Shown here in pieces: positions 31,943-40,405 of a stretch of DNA of 64,000 nt. Every line of letters starts with the position of its first letter. Position 1 is the stretch's first letter. The stretch spans positions 186,001 to 250,000 of the forward strand of contig JAITGM010000010.1 in NCBI GenBank assembly GCA_031280685.1. Reading direction: 5' to 3'. The notes beneath the pieces are model-generated. The model was not told the DNA's origin, searched no databases, and worked only from the letters and a program-made list of their open reading frames with translations. The position numbers and the translations under genes were made by a program. The stretch comes from Christensenellaceae bacterium (GTDB lineage Bacteria > Bacillota > Clostridia > Christensenellales > UBA1750).

Positions 31943-32803
31943 CTATTTTATGGCATCAAGCGCGGCCTGCGCGGCATCCACGGCCTTTTGGGCCTGATTC
32001 AGCAAGGTTTGCGCATCATCCAGCGCGATTTGCAGTTTTGCCAAGTCCGCGTTGCTCTCAACTTGAAGTTTTAAATTGTCTTTTGCCGTTCCCAACGCGG
32101 TCTCTGCCCGCCCGAACTCACTCTGGGCAGCCGTTTTGTCCTCCTCTGAAACCGGAATGCCTTGATCCTCAAGCTCCTTCTGCCCATCAACGAGTATCTG
32201 AGCAGAATCGAAAATTGCTTGAGCTTCATCAAGCTCCGCTTGGGCGATTGCAATCGCTGACGCAGGATCTTTCAGAATCTCTTCGAGTGCCTTTGCGTAG
32301 GCGGCCTTCGCCTCTTCAAATTGACCTTTCGCCTTTTCCAGCTCCGCCTGGGCGCTGGCCAGCGCCTTGGCGGCGCGCTCCTTGGGCGAAGCGCTGATGA
32401 CCGCACTGCCCACAGGGCCAGCGGCCGGCGGCGCCGCATCCGGGGCCCCGCCCGCGGCTGCGCTGGGCGCGACCGCGCCCACGATCTGGATGTAGCGCGT
32501 GGAAACCCAACCCACCTGGCCATCGCCGGTCGCCACCTGCGCCCAACCATTTTCGTAGGCAAAAACCACCAATTCAGTGCCCTTGGGCAGCTTGCCCAGC
32601 GAACGGTTGCCGGTGCCCGGGCCTTCGCGCAGGTTCAAACTGCCCGCCACGGTTTCGGCGATGGCCAAAGGCTGCGGCTCCGCGCCGCCCGGGGCACCAT
32701 CGCTTTCGATGGTGACGGTGTAGGTATAGCTCGCGGCGAAGCCCGGCACCGCCAAAACGAGCGCGAGCAGCGCGAACAGGACGAACCCAAACCACTTTTT
32801 CAT
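31943..32803 (-). CDS. Secreted SH3b-domain protein with coiled-coil tail
   Basis: 286 residues. Signal peptide to about 24 (VPGFAAS). Bacterial SH3 domain at about 53-108 (SLNLREGPGTGNRSLGKLPK, NGWAQVATGDGQVGWVSTRY), expected to bind cell-wall peptide or glycan. Ala/Pro linker (about 110-140), then about 140 residues of Ala/Glu/Lys/Gln-rich helix with heptad character, predicted coiled coil (EKAKGQFEEAKAAYAKALEE). No catalytic domain. It may link the wall to itself or to another filament. Promoter carries a G9 tract (see 32880). Confidence 0.8.
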   Translation of the reverse strand: MKKWFGFVLFALLALVLAVPGFAASYTYTVTIESDGAPGGAEPQPLAIAETVAGSLNLREGPGTGNRSLGKLPKGTELVVFAYENGWAQVATGDGQVGWVSTRYIQIVGAVAPSAAAGGAPDAAPPAAGPVGSAVISASPKERAAKALASAQAELEKAKGQFEEAKAAYAKALEEILKDPASAIAIAQAELDEAQAIFDSAQILVDGQKELEDQGIPVSEEDKTAAQSEFGRAETALGTAKDNLKLQVESNADLAKLQIALDDAQTLLNQAQKAVDAAQAALDAIK

Positions 32804-32879
32804 GAAGATCCCTTCCCTTTCTGGCCTTTGGCACGCAAGCGCTCGCCCGAAAACGGCGCCCCCATGTCATTTAATTGCA

Positions 32880-32907
32880 ATTTTACCCCCCCCCTACCAG
32901 TTTGCAA
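32880..32907 (-). promoter_or_regulatory. SH3b-gene promoter with G9 tract in the spacer
   Basis: On the minus strand TTGCAA, 16 bp, TAAAAT, about 75 bp upstream of ATG 32803. Nine G (32886-32894) abut the -10 element. One added G would give the optimal 17-bp spacer. Confidence 0.6.
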
Positions 32908-33056
32908 GGCGAAATTCGACTTTTCGCGATATTTTCTTTCCTCGGCAGCGTTCGATTTCTATGATTCCCTATTTTTCTTTTCGTTTCCCTAAAATCCACT
33001 TCCGTTCGGCCATCTAATCCCAAATAAATCCATTCCGCTCCCCTTTGGGCACGGCA

Positions 33057-33094
33057 AAAAAACGCCTTCCCCTTTTTCTTGGGGAAGGCGTTTT
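33057..33094 (-). terminator. Bidirectional terminator after the DUF4846 gene
   Basis: 12-bp stem AACGCCTTCCCC/GGGGAAGGCGTT, eight-base loop, T6 on the minus strand and T4 on the plus strand. Confidence 0.8.
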
Positions 33095-33105
33095 GGCCGG
33101 CGCGA

Positions 33106-34050
33106 CTAGCTCAGGGCCTTAAGCCGGTAACGCTGGCCAAGATCGATTTCGGCGCCCGGGGTCTGCAACTTGCCCGTGTTTTCGCAGGCATACCAGGGCG
33201 AAAGCGCCGAATCTACAGGGTTTTGCACGATGTGCGCCTCCTGTGCGGGCAGTCCGCCCTCCATCAGGAGCATGATGCGCCCGCCGCCAGCGCCAGCGGA
33301 GGCCAGATCCGCCACCATCACGCAGATCGGCTTGCCGCTTGCGTCCGTGCCCAAAAAGATATCGCCCACCTCGATGGGGCTGATCTCGCCATCCGCGATC
33401 AGGCTCATGTCCTTCTTCAGGGTGTCGATCGACACATAGCGGAAGAGCATTTGAAGGTACTGGGTGAAGTTTTCGCGCCCGGAGCTTGAGTTGCCGCCGG
33501 AAACCCACTTGATGGAGTTGCCGTCCACCTGCAGGATCTTGCCTTCGGCCCAGGTATCGAAGCTGAAATCGAACTGGGCGCCCAGGGTGAAGCTGATGCG
33601 CGAAAAGCGCGACTGCTCGAAGAGGTATTCCGAAACCAGGCGCAGCACGGCGCCCGCCGGGCCCTCGTGGTTCTTTTGCCCAAGATTCACCTTCAAAACC
33701 GCGGCCGCGCCGGCGTCCGCCCTCTCGCTGCCATCGTGCAGCAGAACCGGGCTGCCGCTGGGCTTTAGGGGGTAATTGCGCAAGAAGCTCTGGAAGCTTT
33801 CTGCCGGGGCGCCGATGCGCACATAGCCGGCCGACGGCAAGAGCCGCTCCACCATCGTGTCGCCGCCAGGCGGGGGGGAGGGCGAGGGGCTTTCATCGGG
33901 CGCCCCGGAATCGAGGGGCGGGGTTTCTTCCGCCAGCTGGCTGCTGGGGGTTAAGCTGTTGATCTCAATGATTTTTGGGGAATAGACGCAGCCAGCCAGC
34001 AGCAGCACGATGACCAGCGCCGGCAAGGCCTGGATCACTCTGCGCTTCAC
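33106..34050 (-). CDS. DUF4846-family lipoprotein
   Basis: 314 residues. Lipobox LLAGC (Cys about residue 21) after a basic hydrophobic start. A Pro/Ser/Glu linker carries a run of prolines (about 38-62), then the DUF4846 domain (about 65-312): FLRNYPLKPSGSPVLLHDGS, GAVLRLVSEYLFEQ, FDTWAEGK, YLQMLFRYVSIDTL, IEVGDIFL, AHIVQNP...SALSPWYAC. The family is known from Bacteroidetes and Firmicutes and has no assigned activity; its fold is thought to resemble NlpC-like hydrolases in outline. AGGAGG-like GAGGATGAG precedes the ATG. Confidence 0.85.
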   Translation of the reverse strand: MKRRVIQALPALVIVLLLAGCVYSPKIIEINSLTPSSQLAEETPPLDSGAPDESPSPSPPPGGDTMVERLLPSAGYVRIGAPAESFQSFLRNYPLKPSGSPVLLHDGSERADAGAAAVLKVNLGQKNHEGPAGAVLRLVSEYLFEQSRFSRISFTLGAQFDFSFDTWAEGKILQVDGNSIKWVSGGNSSSGRENFTQYLQMLFRYVSIDTLKKDMSLIADGEISPIEVGDIFLGTDASGKPICVMVADLASAGAGGGRIMLLMEGGLPAQEAHIVQNPVDSALSPWYACENTGKLQTPGAEIDLGQRYRLKALS

Positions 34051-34511
34051 GGGGGCTCATCCTCCTTTTCGCGCGGCGCGCCCGCGTTTTGCGCGGGAGC
34101 GGGAAAACCGCTGAACTCCGGCGGCTTTGTCAGAATCATACCACCTTTGGGCCGTGGCGGGCAAGCGCGCGGCGCCGCGCGCGGGCGCTTTGCGCAAATT
34201 TAGCAAGTTAGAAACCTCGTTTGCGCCGTTTTGCGCTGCATTTCGCGCGTTTTGCCCTTCCGAATGGACCGGGCGGCGAGCTTTGGCGCGATCCCCCCTC
34301 GTCCGGGCGCAAAAGCCCGCACAAGGGCGTAACGGCCATCGGGGGCAAAACGCCCCGCCGTACTCTTCCCCATCAGGGGGCGTTTTCCCCTTCGTTCAGG
34401 CGCAAAAACTGCGCTTCCCGCCCCACCGAGGGCAGAGCGCGCGTCGAAAGAGCCACCGCACAAGGGCAGACCGTCCACCAAGGGGAATTCGCCCCGCCGT
34501 ACTCTTCCCCA
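34051..34511. repeat. 461-bp spacer made of degenerate 139-bp repeats of the ybaK-like 3' end
   Basis: The 86 bp at 34490-34575, which include the last 64 bp of the next gene, recur at 34351-34436 with one clear mismatch. An older, more diverged unit begins near 34296. No other gene is seen. Confidence 0.8.
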
Positions 34512-35027
34512 TCAGGGGGCGTTTTCCCCTTCGTTCAGGCGCAAAAACTGCGCTTCCCGCCCGACCGAGGGCAGAAAGCGCCCGAAAAAGTCCTCCCCCG
34601 GCAGCAGAACCGTCATCGAGGCGTCCAGCGGATGGAAGCAAAGCCTTTCGGCCTGCCGCAGGCCATCGTCCACGGCGAAGCGCAGCGGCTTGGCCGATTC
34701 AAAGAGCAGCCCGAGCGGCGAAACCGCGCCAGGCGGCAGGTGCAAAAAGCCCCGCAGTCTCTCGTCCGGCCCGAAGCTCAGCCGCGACACGCCGAGCATC
34801 CGCGAAACCTCCCTCGTCACAAAGCGGCGCCCAGGCTCGAGCAACAGCAGGGTGAACTCGCTCTGCGCGCGGTTGCAAAGGAAGACGTTCTTTGGATAAA
34901 CCGCCCCGAGCGGCTCCGCGACGGCCAGGCAGTCCCCCATCGTGCGGCAGGGCGCATGGGCGAGCAGCCTAAAATCACAGCCGGTTGTGCGCAAATGCGC
35001 AAAAAGCCGCTCCTGGTCGCTAGTCAT
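34512..35027 (-). CDS. YbaK/ProX-type aminoacyl-tRNA deacylase
   Basis: 171 residues. Single-domain homologue of the prolyl-tRNA-synthetase editing domain that hydrolyses mischarged tRNA. Seen: HAPCRTMGDCLAVAEPLGAVYPKNVFLCNR, then the family's FTLLLLEPGRRF in place of the commoner YYLLVLP, LRGFLHLPPGAVSPLGLLF (the conserved GxxSP), and FHPLDASMTVLL. The catalytic Lys of the family may be the Lys in YPKNVF. ATG 35027 lies inside the end of the MFS gene, so the two are coupled. Its 3' end is duplicated downstream. Confidence 0.85.
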   Translation of the reverse strand: MTSDQERLFAHLRTTGCDFRLLAHAPCRTMGDCLAVAEPLGAVYPKNVFLCNRAQSEFTLLLLEPGRRFVTREVSRMLGVSRLSFGPDERLRGFLHLPPGAVSPLGLLFESAKPLRFAVDDGLRQAERLCFHPLDASMTVLLPGEDFFGRFLPSVGREAQFLRLNEGENAP

Positions 35028-36306
35028 GCAGGGCCTCATCCTGCCCGCGCACCGCCTTTGAGCAAAGAACCAGCGCCGCGCAGCCCAGGTAGAGCAGAAA
35101 GTTCAGCGCGAAGGGCAGCATGCGGTTGAGCGCGCTGAGCTGGCCGCCGATCCAGCCAAAGGGCGTGGAGCAGGCCAGCATGATGACCGTGAGCATGCCC
35201 ATCATACGCGCCCGCTCATTGGGATCGACGAACAGGGCCACCAAAGAATCCTTCCTGGGCACCACGACGGCCCCACCCACGGCCTCGAGCAGGATATAGG
35301 CCCCCAGCGCCGCGAAGGCGCCGGAACCGCCCCCCTTTGGCGCCAGCAGCAGCAGAACCTGGGCCAGCAGATACAATCCAAGCCCAAGGGCCATGTTGCG
35401 CCGAAAATGCGCCCGCCCACCGCCCGGCACGGCAAAGAAAAAGAAGAGCATCACGGCGGCGCGCACCATGGGGAAGGCGGTCACCAGCCCTTCGGGCACG
35501 CCCAGATCGTTGACGATATACAGCGCGAAGAAACTCGAGCTTAAAAAGCTGGTGATGTTGAGCAAAACCATCACGCTCAGCGCGACAAGCACGGGCTTTG
35601 AGCGGAAAATGGCCTTGAGCACGCCCCGATATTCGAGCGTGAGCGAAAAAAGGCCGATTCCCTTGGTCTGTTGCACGCGCAGCGCGCCCTGCGCGGTTTC
35701 GGTGCCGCAAAGGTAGAGCAGAAGGAACTTCGCCGTCATCATGAAGAAGCTTAAAAGGTAGAGCCCCCGCATGACGGGGATCAGCGTAAAGCGCCCAACC
35801 AGCACGCCGGAGACCGGCGCGAAAAACACCGCCAGCAGCCCCGCGACCGTGCACCAGGTATAAACATGCACAAGCTGCCTGGGGTCGCAGTCCTCCACGA
35901 GCAGGCAGCTCCAGGAGGTCGCCGTGACCTGCCAAAGGCTGTTGACCACAGCCGCCGCCAAAAACCAGGCCGCGTTTTGGGAAAAGGCCCAGATCAAGCA
36001 GGGCAGCGACCAAGCCAGCAGATCGGCGACAAAGGTCGTCCGCCGCCTGCCGAATTTATCAGAGAGCACGCCGCCCAAAAGCGCCGCGATGGCCTGGCAG
36101 ACCATGCCGATAGACAGGATCCAGCCGATTTGCGCATCGCTCACGCCCAGCTGAAACATGAACAGCGTAGCGTAGGGGGCGTAAAGGTTGTTGGGGATGG
36201 CCCAAAGCGGCTCGGTGAAGACGCAGATGCGCGGATTGCCCCGCAGCGCAAGCAGCGTTTGAAAGAGCGGGTGCCGGTTGAGTCCTTGCGCGAGAGCCTT
36301 CCTCAT
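35020..36306 (-). CDS. Major-facilitator-superfamily transporter
   Basis: 428 residues, 12 predicted helices. The loop 2-3 signature is GGVLSDKFGRRRTT (about 80-93). The start ATG 36306 has GGGGAGG seven bases upstream. It overlaps the deacylase gene by eight bases. The substrate cannot be told from sequence; the N-terminal segment before helix 1 (about 30 residues) and PRKDSLVALFVDPNERARMMG near helix 11 recall the YfkF/drug-efflux-like group. Divergent from the ABC exporter pair. Confidence 0.88.
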   Translation of the reverse strand: MRKALAQGLNRHPLFQTLLALRGNPRICVFTEPLWAIPNNLYAPYATLFMFQLGVSDAQIGWILSIGMVCQAIAALLGGVLSDKFGRRRTTFVADLLAWSLPCLIWAFSQNAAWFLAAAVVNSLWQVTATSWSCLLVEDCDPRQLVHVYTWCTVAGLLAVFFAPVSGVLVGRFTLIPVMRGLYLLSFFMMTAKFLLLYLCGTETAQGALRVQQTKGIGLFSLTLEYRGVLKAIFRSKPVLVALSVMVLLNITSFLSSSFFALYIVNDLGVPEGLVTAFPMVRAAVMLFFFFAVPGGGRAHFRRNMALGLGLYLLAQVLLLLAPKGGGSGAFAALGAYILLEAVGGAVVVPRKDSLVALFVDPNERARMMGMLTVIMLACSTPFGWIGGQLSALNRMLPFALNFLLYLGCAALVLCSKAVRGQDEALHD

Positions 36307-36418
36307 TTCCCATCCTCCCCGGGCGATTCGGCGCGCCTTGGCGCGCACCCGCCCATCATATCATCTTTTTTCGCGCCCTTCCAGCCCTCAAAACAAAGCG
36401 AGCGGCGGCGAGGAACTC

Positions 36419-36448
36419 TTGACGATGGCAAAACGGATTGTGTACAAT
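36419..36448 (+). promoter_or_regulatory. Promoter of the ABC exporter operon
   Basis: TTGACG, 18 bp, TACAAT, about 70 bp before ATG 36520. Confidence 0.6.
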
Positions 36449-36519
36449 GGCTTGTCTGCCCTTGGGATCAACGCGCGGAAGGGGCAAAGCCGCCCCCTTC
36501 GCCAAGGAGTTCTTCACAC

Positions 36520-38331
36520 ATGAGCAAAAAACCAAGCAAGCTGCGGCTCATCCTGCGCTTTATGCCGGGGGCGCTGCCCTGGTTTCTCGTCACCATCGCA
36601 TTTAGCGCGCTGGTCATGTTTTGCGACATGGTCATGCCCCAAATCGTTTCCGTCACGGTCGATTCGGTGCTGGGCGGCCTGCCCTTCGCCCTGCCGGCCT
36701 CCGTTTTGGCGCTTCTGGGCGGCGAAAACGCGCTGCGCGGCCCGCAAAGCGGGCTGCTCCTCATGGCGGCGGCGGTCGCCGCCACCGCCATCGTGGCCGC
36801 GCTGGCGCGTTATGTTTCCCGCGTGGCCGGCACCCGCGGCTCGGAGCGCTACGTGCAGTCCATGCGCGACGCGCTCTTTTCCCATATCCAAAAGCTGCCC
36901 TTCGCCTGGCACACCAAGAACCGCACGGGGGACATCATCCAGCGCTGCACCTCGGATGTGGACCAGGTTCGCGGCTTCGTCACGGGCCAGCTCGTCGAGA
37001 TGGTGCGCATTCTCTTCCAGGTCGGCTTTTCGATGGCCGCCATGTTCGCCATGAACGCGGCTTTGACGATGGTGGCCCTGGGCTTCGTGCCGGTCATCTT
37101 CGGCTATTCCTGCTTCTTCTCGTGGCGCATCCAGAAGAAGTTCCAGGCGGCGGACGAGGAAGAGGGCACGCTTTCGACCATCGCGCAAGAGAATTTGACC
37201 GGCGTGCGCGTGGTGCGCGCCTTTGGCCGCGAGCGCTTTGAGCGCGACAAGTTCGAAAGGCAAAACGAAACCTACACCATGGCCTGGGTGAATCTAGGCG
37301 GCACGCTAAGCTGGTTCTGGACGCTTTCTGACTTTATCCCCATCCTGCTTTCGATGGTTCTGGTCGCCCTGGGCAGCGTGAGCGCCGTGCGCGGCGAGAT
37401 CAGCGCCGGCCAGTTCATCGCCTTTTTGTCTTACGCCGCGATGATGGCCTGGCCGCTGCGCCAGCTCGGCCGCATGGTGAGCGAGATGAGCAAGGCCGGC
37501 GTGTCGATCGACAGGCTGAACCACATCCTCTCCGCGCCTGCCGAGCAGGATCGCCCCGGCGCCGTGGCCGCGCCGCTGAAGGGGGGCATCGCCTTTGAGC
37601 ATATCCGTTTTGGCTACAGCCCCGAAAAGGAGATCCTGCACGATGTGAGCTTTACCATCCCCGCGGGCAGCACCTTTGCCATCCTGGGCGGCACGGGCTC
37701 GGGCAAATCGACGCTGATGCACCTTCTCAACCGCCTTTATGAGCTCCCGGAGGGCGGAGGGCGCATCACCATCGACGGCATCGACATTGCGGGCATGAAG
37801 GCAGCCGCCCTGCGCGACCAAATCGGCATGGTGCTGCAGGAACCCTTCCTCTTTTCGCGCACGATCGGCGAAAACATCGCCCTTTCGCTCCAACAGCCAG
37901 ACGAAAAGGCCCTGCGCGCGGCCGCGGCCGACGCGAGCCTTGAAGAAACCATCGCGGAGTTCCCCCTGGGCTTTTCCACCGTGGTAGGCGAGCGCGGCGT
38001 GACCTTATCCGGCGGGCAAAGGCAGCGCGCGGCCATCGCCAGGGCGCTGATTAAGGACTGCCCCGTCCTGGTCTTTGACGATTCCCTCTCGGCGGTCGAT
38101 ACCAAGACCGACGCGAGGATCCGCGCCGCCCTTGCCCGCCACAGGGGTAAGGCCACGCTCATCCTCATCTCGCACCGCGTCACCACGCTCATGGCGGCCG
38201 ATCAGATCCTCGTACTCGACGGCGGCCGCGTCGCGGAGCTTGGCAGCCACGAGGAATTGCTCGCGCGCGGGGGAATTTACCGCAGCGTTTGGGATCTGCA
38301 GATGCAAGGAGGGGAAAGGGAGCATGAATAA
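36520..38331 (+). CDS. ABC exporter half-transporter, degenerate-site subunit
   Basis: 603 residues from ATG 36520 (AAGGAG upstream). Six-helix exporter domain (about 15-330) followed by an ATPase: Walker A GGTGSGKSTL, signature LSGGQRQRAAIARAL, Walker B VLVFDDSLSAVD, H-loop ISHRV. The catalytic Glu after Walker B is Asp (FDDS), which marks the non-catalytic site of heterodimeric exporters such as BmrC/TM287. The partner gene overlaps by eight bases. Probable multidrug or lipid exporter. Confidence 0.93.
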   Translation: MSKKPSKLRLILRFMPGALPWFLVTIAFSALVMFCDMVMPQIVSVTVDSVLGGLPFALPASVLALLGGENALRGPQSGLLLMAAAVAATAIVAALARYVSRVAGTRGSERYVQSMRDALFSHIQKLPFAWHTKNRTGDIIQRCTSDVDQVRGFVTGQLVEMVRILFQVGFSMAAMFAMNAALTMVALGFVPVIFGYSCFFSWRIQKKFQAADEEEGTLSTIAQENLTGVRVVRAFGRERFERDKFERQNETYTMAWVNLGGTLSWFWTLSDFIPILLSMVLVALGSVSAVRGEISAGQFIAFLSYAAMMAWPLRQLGRMVSEMSKAGVSIDRLNHILSAPAEQDRPGAVAAPLKGGIAFEHIRFGYSPEKEILHDVSFTIPAGSTFAILGGTGSGKSTLMHLLNRLYELPEGGGRITIDGIDIAGMKAAALRDQIGMVLQEPFLFSRTIGENIALSLQQPDEKALRAAAADASLEETIAEFPLGFSTVVGERGVTLSGGQRQRAAIARALIKDCPVLVFDDSLSAVDTKTDARIRAALARHRGKATLILISHRVTTLMAADQILVLDGGRVAELGSHEELLARGGIYRSVWDLQMQGGEREHE

Positions 38332-40165
38332 CTGGACGGAAAGGGAAGACGAGCCCGTCAAGCTCAAGTTCTTTGGGCTTGGCAAGATTCTGCCCTATTT
38401 GCGGCCTTACCGCGGGGTCACGGTTCTGATCTGCCTGCTGATCCTGGTCGATGGCTTCTGCTCCCTGGCCGTGCCGCTCTTCCAGCGCTACGCAATCGAC
38501 GTCTTCATCGCCGAAAAGACCCTCGATGGTTTCCCCGCCTTCGTGGGGGGCTTCCTGGGCGTGCTGCTCTTGCAGGTTGCGGCCTCGGTGATCTGGGTCA
38601 AGAACGCCATCAACGTCGAGATGTTCGTGGGCCGCGACCTCAAGCGCGCGGGCTTTAACCACCTGCAGACCCTGTCGCTTACCTACTTCAACCAAAACGC
38701 GGTGGGCTACATCCTCGCCCGCGTCATGAACGATACGAATCAGATCGCGCGCATGCTCTCTTGGGGTGTGGTGGACTCTTTATGGGCGCTCGTCAGCATT
38801 ATGGGCAGCTTCGCCATCATGCTCGGCCTGAACTGGCGGCTGGCGCTGGCCGTCATGGCCGTCATGCCCATCGCGGTCGTCGTGGGCGGCTTTTTCCAAG
38901 GGAAGCTCGTCGTCTGGAACCGCCGCGTGCGCGAGCTCAACTCGCGCATCACCGGCAACTTCAACGAAGGCATCACCGGCGCGAAAACAACCAAGACCCT
39001 GGTCGTTGAAGAGAAGATCGAGCGGGAATTCAGGGCGGCCACGGCCGACATGCGCAAAACCGCGGTGCGCAGCGCCCGCTTTGGGGCGCTCTTCATCTCG
39101 ATCACGACCTTCTTGGTTGTGCTCTCGATCGCCTTGGTGCTCTATTACGGCGGGCAGCTCACGCGCGAGGGGCTGATGCTCATCGGCACCCTTTCGGCCT
39201 TTACGAACTATGCCCTTTCGCTGGTCAACCCCATCCAAAACCTGGCCGGCTTCATCACGGAGCTGATCACCACCCAGGTTAACATCGAGCGCTTCACCGG
39301 CTTGCTGGCCACGAAGCCCGGCATTGCGGACAGCCCCAAGGTTTTGCAAAAATACGGCGACGCCTTCGAGCCCAAGCGCGAAAACTGGGAGCCGATCAAG
39401 GGCGACATCGAGTTTCAGGATGTCAGCTTCCGCTACCCGGACGGCGACGAGAACGTTCTGGAGCACTTTAACCTAAAGGTGCCGGCGGGCGCCTGCGTGG
39501 CCATCGTGGGTGAAACCGGCGCGGGCAAGTCCACGTTGGTGAATCTCGTCTGCCGCTTTTACGAGCCCAGCGAGGGGCGCATCCTCATCGACGGGCGGGA
39601 CTACCGCGAGCGTTCGCAGCTCTGGCTGCACGAAAACATTGGTTATGTTCTGCAATCCCCACACCTTTTCTCGGGCTCTGTGCGTGAAAACCTCCTCTAT
39701 GGCAGGCCGGATGCTACCGACGGCGAGATCGCGGCCGCCGTGCGGGCGGTCGGCGCGGAAGGGATCATCGAACGCCTTGAAAGGGGCTACGAAACCGATG
39801 TGGGCGAGAGCGGCGACCTGCTCTCGACGGGCGAGAAGCAGCTTCTCTCGTTCGCGCGGGCGATTTTGGCCGATCCCCGCATCTTCGTGCTCGATGAAGC
39901 CACCTCCTCGGTCGATACTTTGACAGAAAGGCTCATCCAGCAGGCGATCGACAGGCTGCTGGCGGGCCGCAGCTCCTTCCTCATCGCGCACAGGCTCTCG
40001 ACCATCCGCCGGGCGGATCTCATCCTGGTCGTGCAGGCGGGCAAGATCGTGGAGCAGGGCAGCCACGAGGCGCTTTTGGCCAAACGCGGCGATTACTACA
40101 CCCTTTACACGCAGCAATACGAGGAAGAGGCCACGAGCGAACTGCTCGAGCACCAAACGGAGTGA
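38324..40165 (+). CDS. ABC exporter half-transporter, catalytic subunit
   Basis: 613 residues from ATG 38324 (GGAAAGGGAGC before it). Exporter domain (about 20-340) with LTYFNQNAVGYILARVMNDT, then ATPase: Walker A GETGAGKSTL, signature LSTGEKQLLSFARAI, and Walker B IFVLDEATSSVD with the catalytic Glu present. The variant LSTGEKQ signature pairs with the degenerate nucleotide site of the partner, as in BmrD/TM288. Forms a heterodimer with the upstream protein. Confidence 0.93.
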   Translation: MNNWTEREDEPVKLKFFGLGKILPYLRPYRGVTVLICLLILVDGFCSLAVPLFQRYAIDVFIAEKTLDGFPAFVGGFLGVLLLQVAASVIWVKNAINVEMFVGRDLKRAGFNHLQTLSLTYFNQNAVGYILARVMNDTNQIARMLSWGVVDSLWALVSIMGSFAIMLGLNWRLALAVMAVMPIAVVVGGFFQGKLVVWNRRVRELNSRITGNFNEGITGAKTTKTLVVEEKIEREFRAATADMRKTAVRSARFGALFISITTFLVVLSIALVLYYGGQLTREGLMLIGTLSAFTNYALSLVNPIQNLAGFITELITTQVNIERFTGLLATKPGIADSPKVLQKYGDAFEPKRENWEPIKGDIEFQDVSFRYPDGDENVLEHFNLKVPAGACVAIVGETGAGKSTLVNLVCRFYEPSEGRILIDGRDYRERSQLWLHENIGYVLQSPHLFSGSVRENLLYGRPDATDGEIAAAVRAVGAEGIIERLERGYETDVGESGDLLSTGEKQLLSFARAILADPRIFVLDEATSSVDTLTERLIQQAIDRLLAGRSSFLIAHRLSTIRRADLILVVQAGKIVEQGSHEALLAKRGDYYTLYTQQYEEEATSELLEHQTE

Positions 40166-40247
40166 CGCAGCCGCGCGCACTGATAACGGTGCCATCAACG
40201 CGGCCTGCAGGGCTTGCGGTCTCGTGGGCCAGCCGGCAGCGGAGCTG

Positions 40248-40305
40248 GCCCTTGGCGCGCGAGCGGAGCGAGCGCGCCCGTTCTCGTTGCCCCTTGGAAT
40301 GACGA
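40248..40305 (+). repeat. Dispersed GC-rich repeat, copy B
   Basis: GGCGCGCGAGCGGAGCGAGC followed by GCGCCCGTTC, then GGAATGACGAGCC. Same core as the copies at 19538 and 44064. Lies between the exporter stop and the shared terminator. Confidence 0.55.
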
Positions 40306-40352
40306 GCCGGCTTCGCAGGGTGCTGCCTTGCCCTTGGGGGGCCGTACGCCGC

Positions 40353-40387
40353 AAAAGCGCCCGCTCATGTGTGAGCGGGCGCTTTTT
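40353..40387. terminator. Bidirectional terminator between exporter and spoIIP-like genes
   Basis: 14-bp stem AAAGCGCCCGCTCA with its complement, TGTG loop, T5 on plus and T4 on minus. Confidence 0.85.
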
Positions 40388-40405
40388 ATGGCTGATTTTT
40401 GGGGC

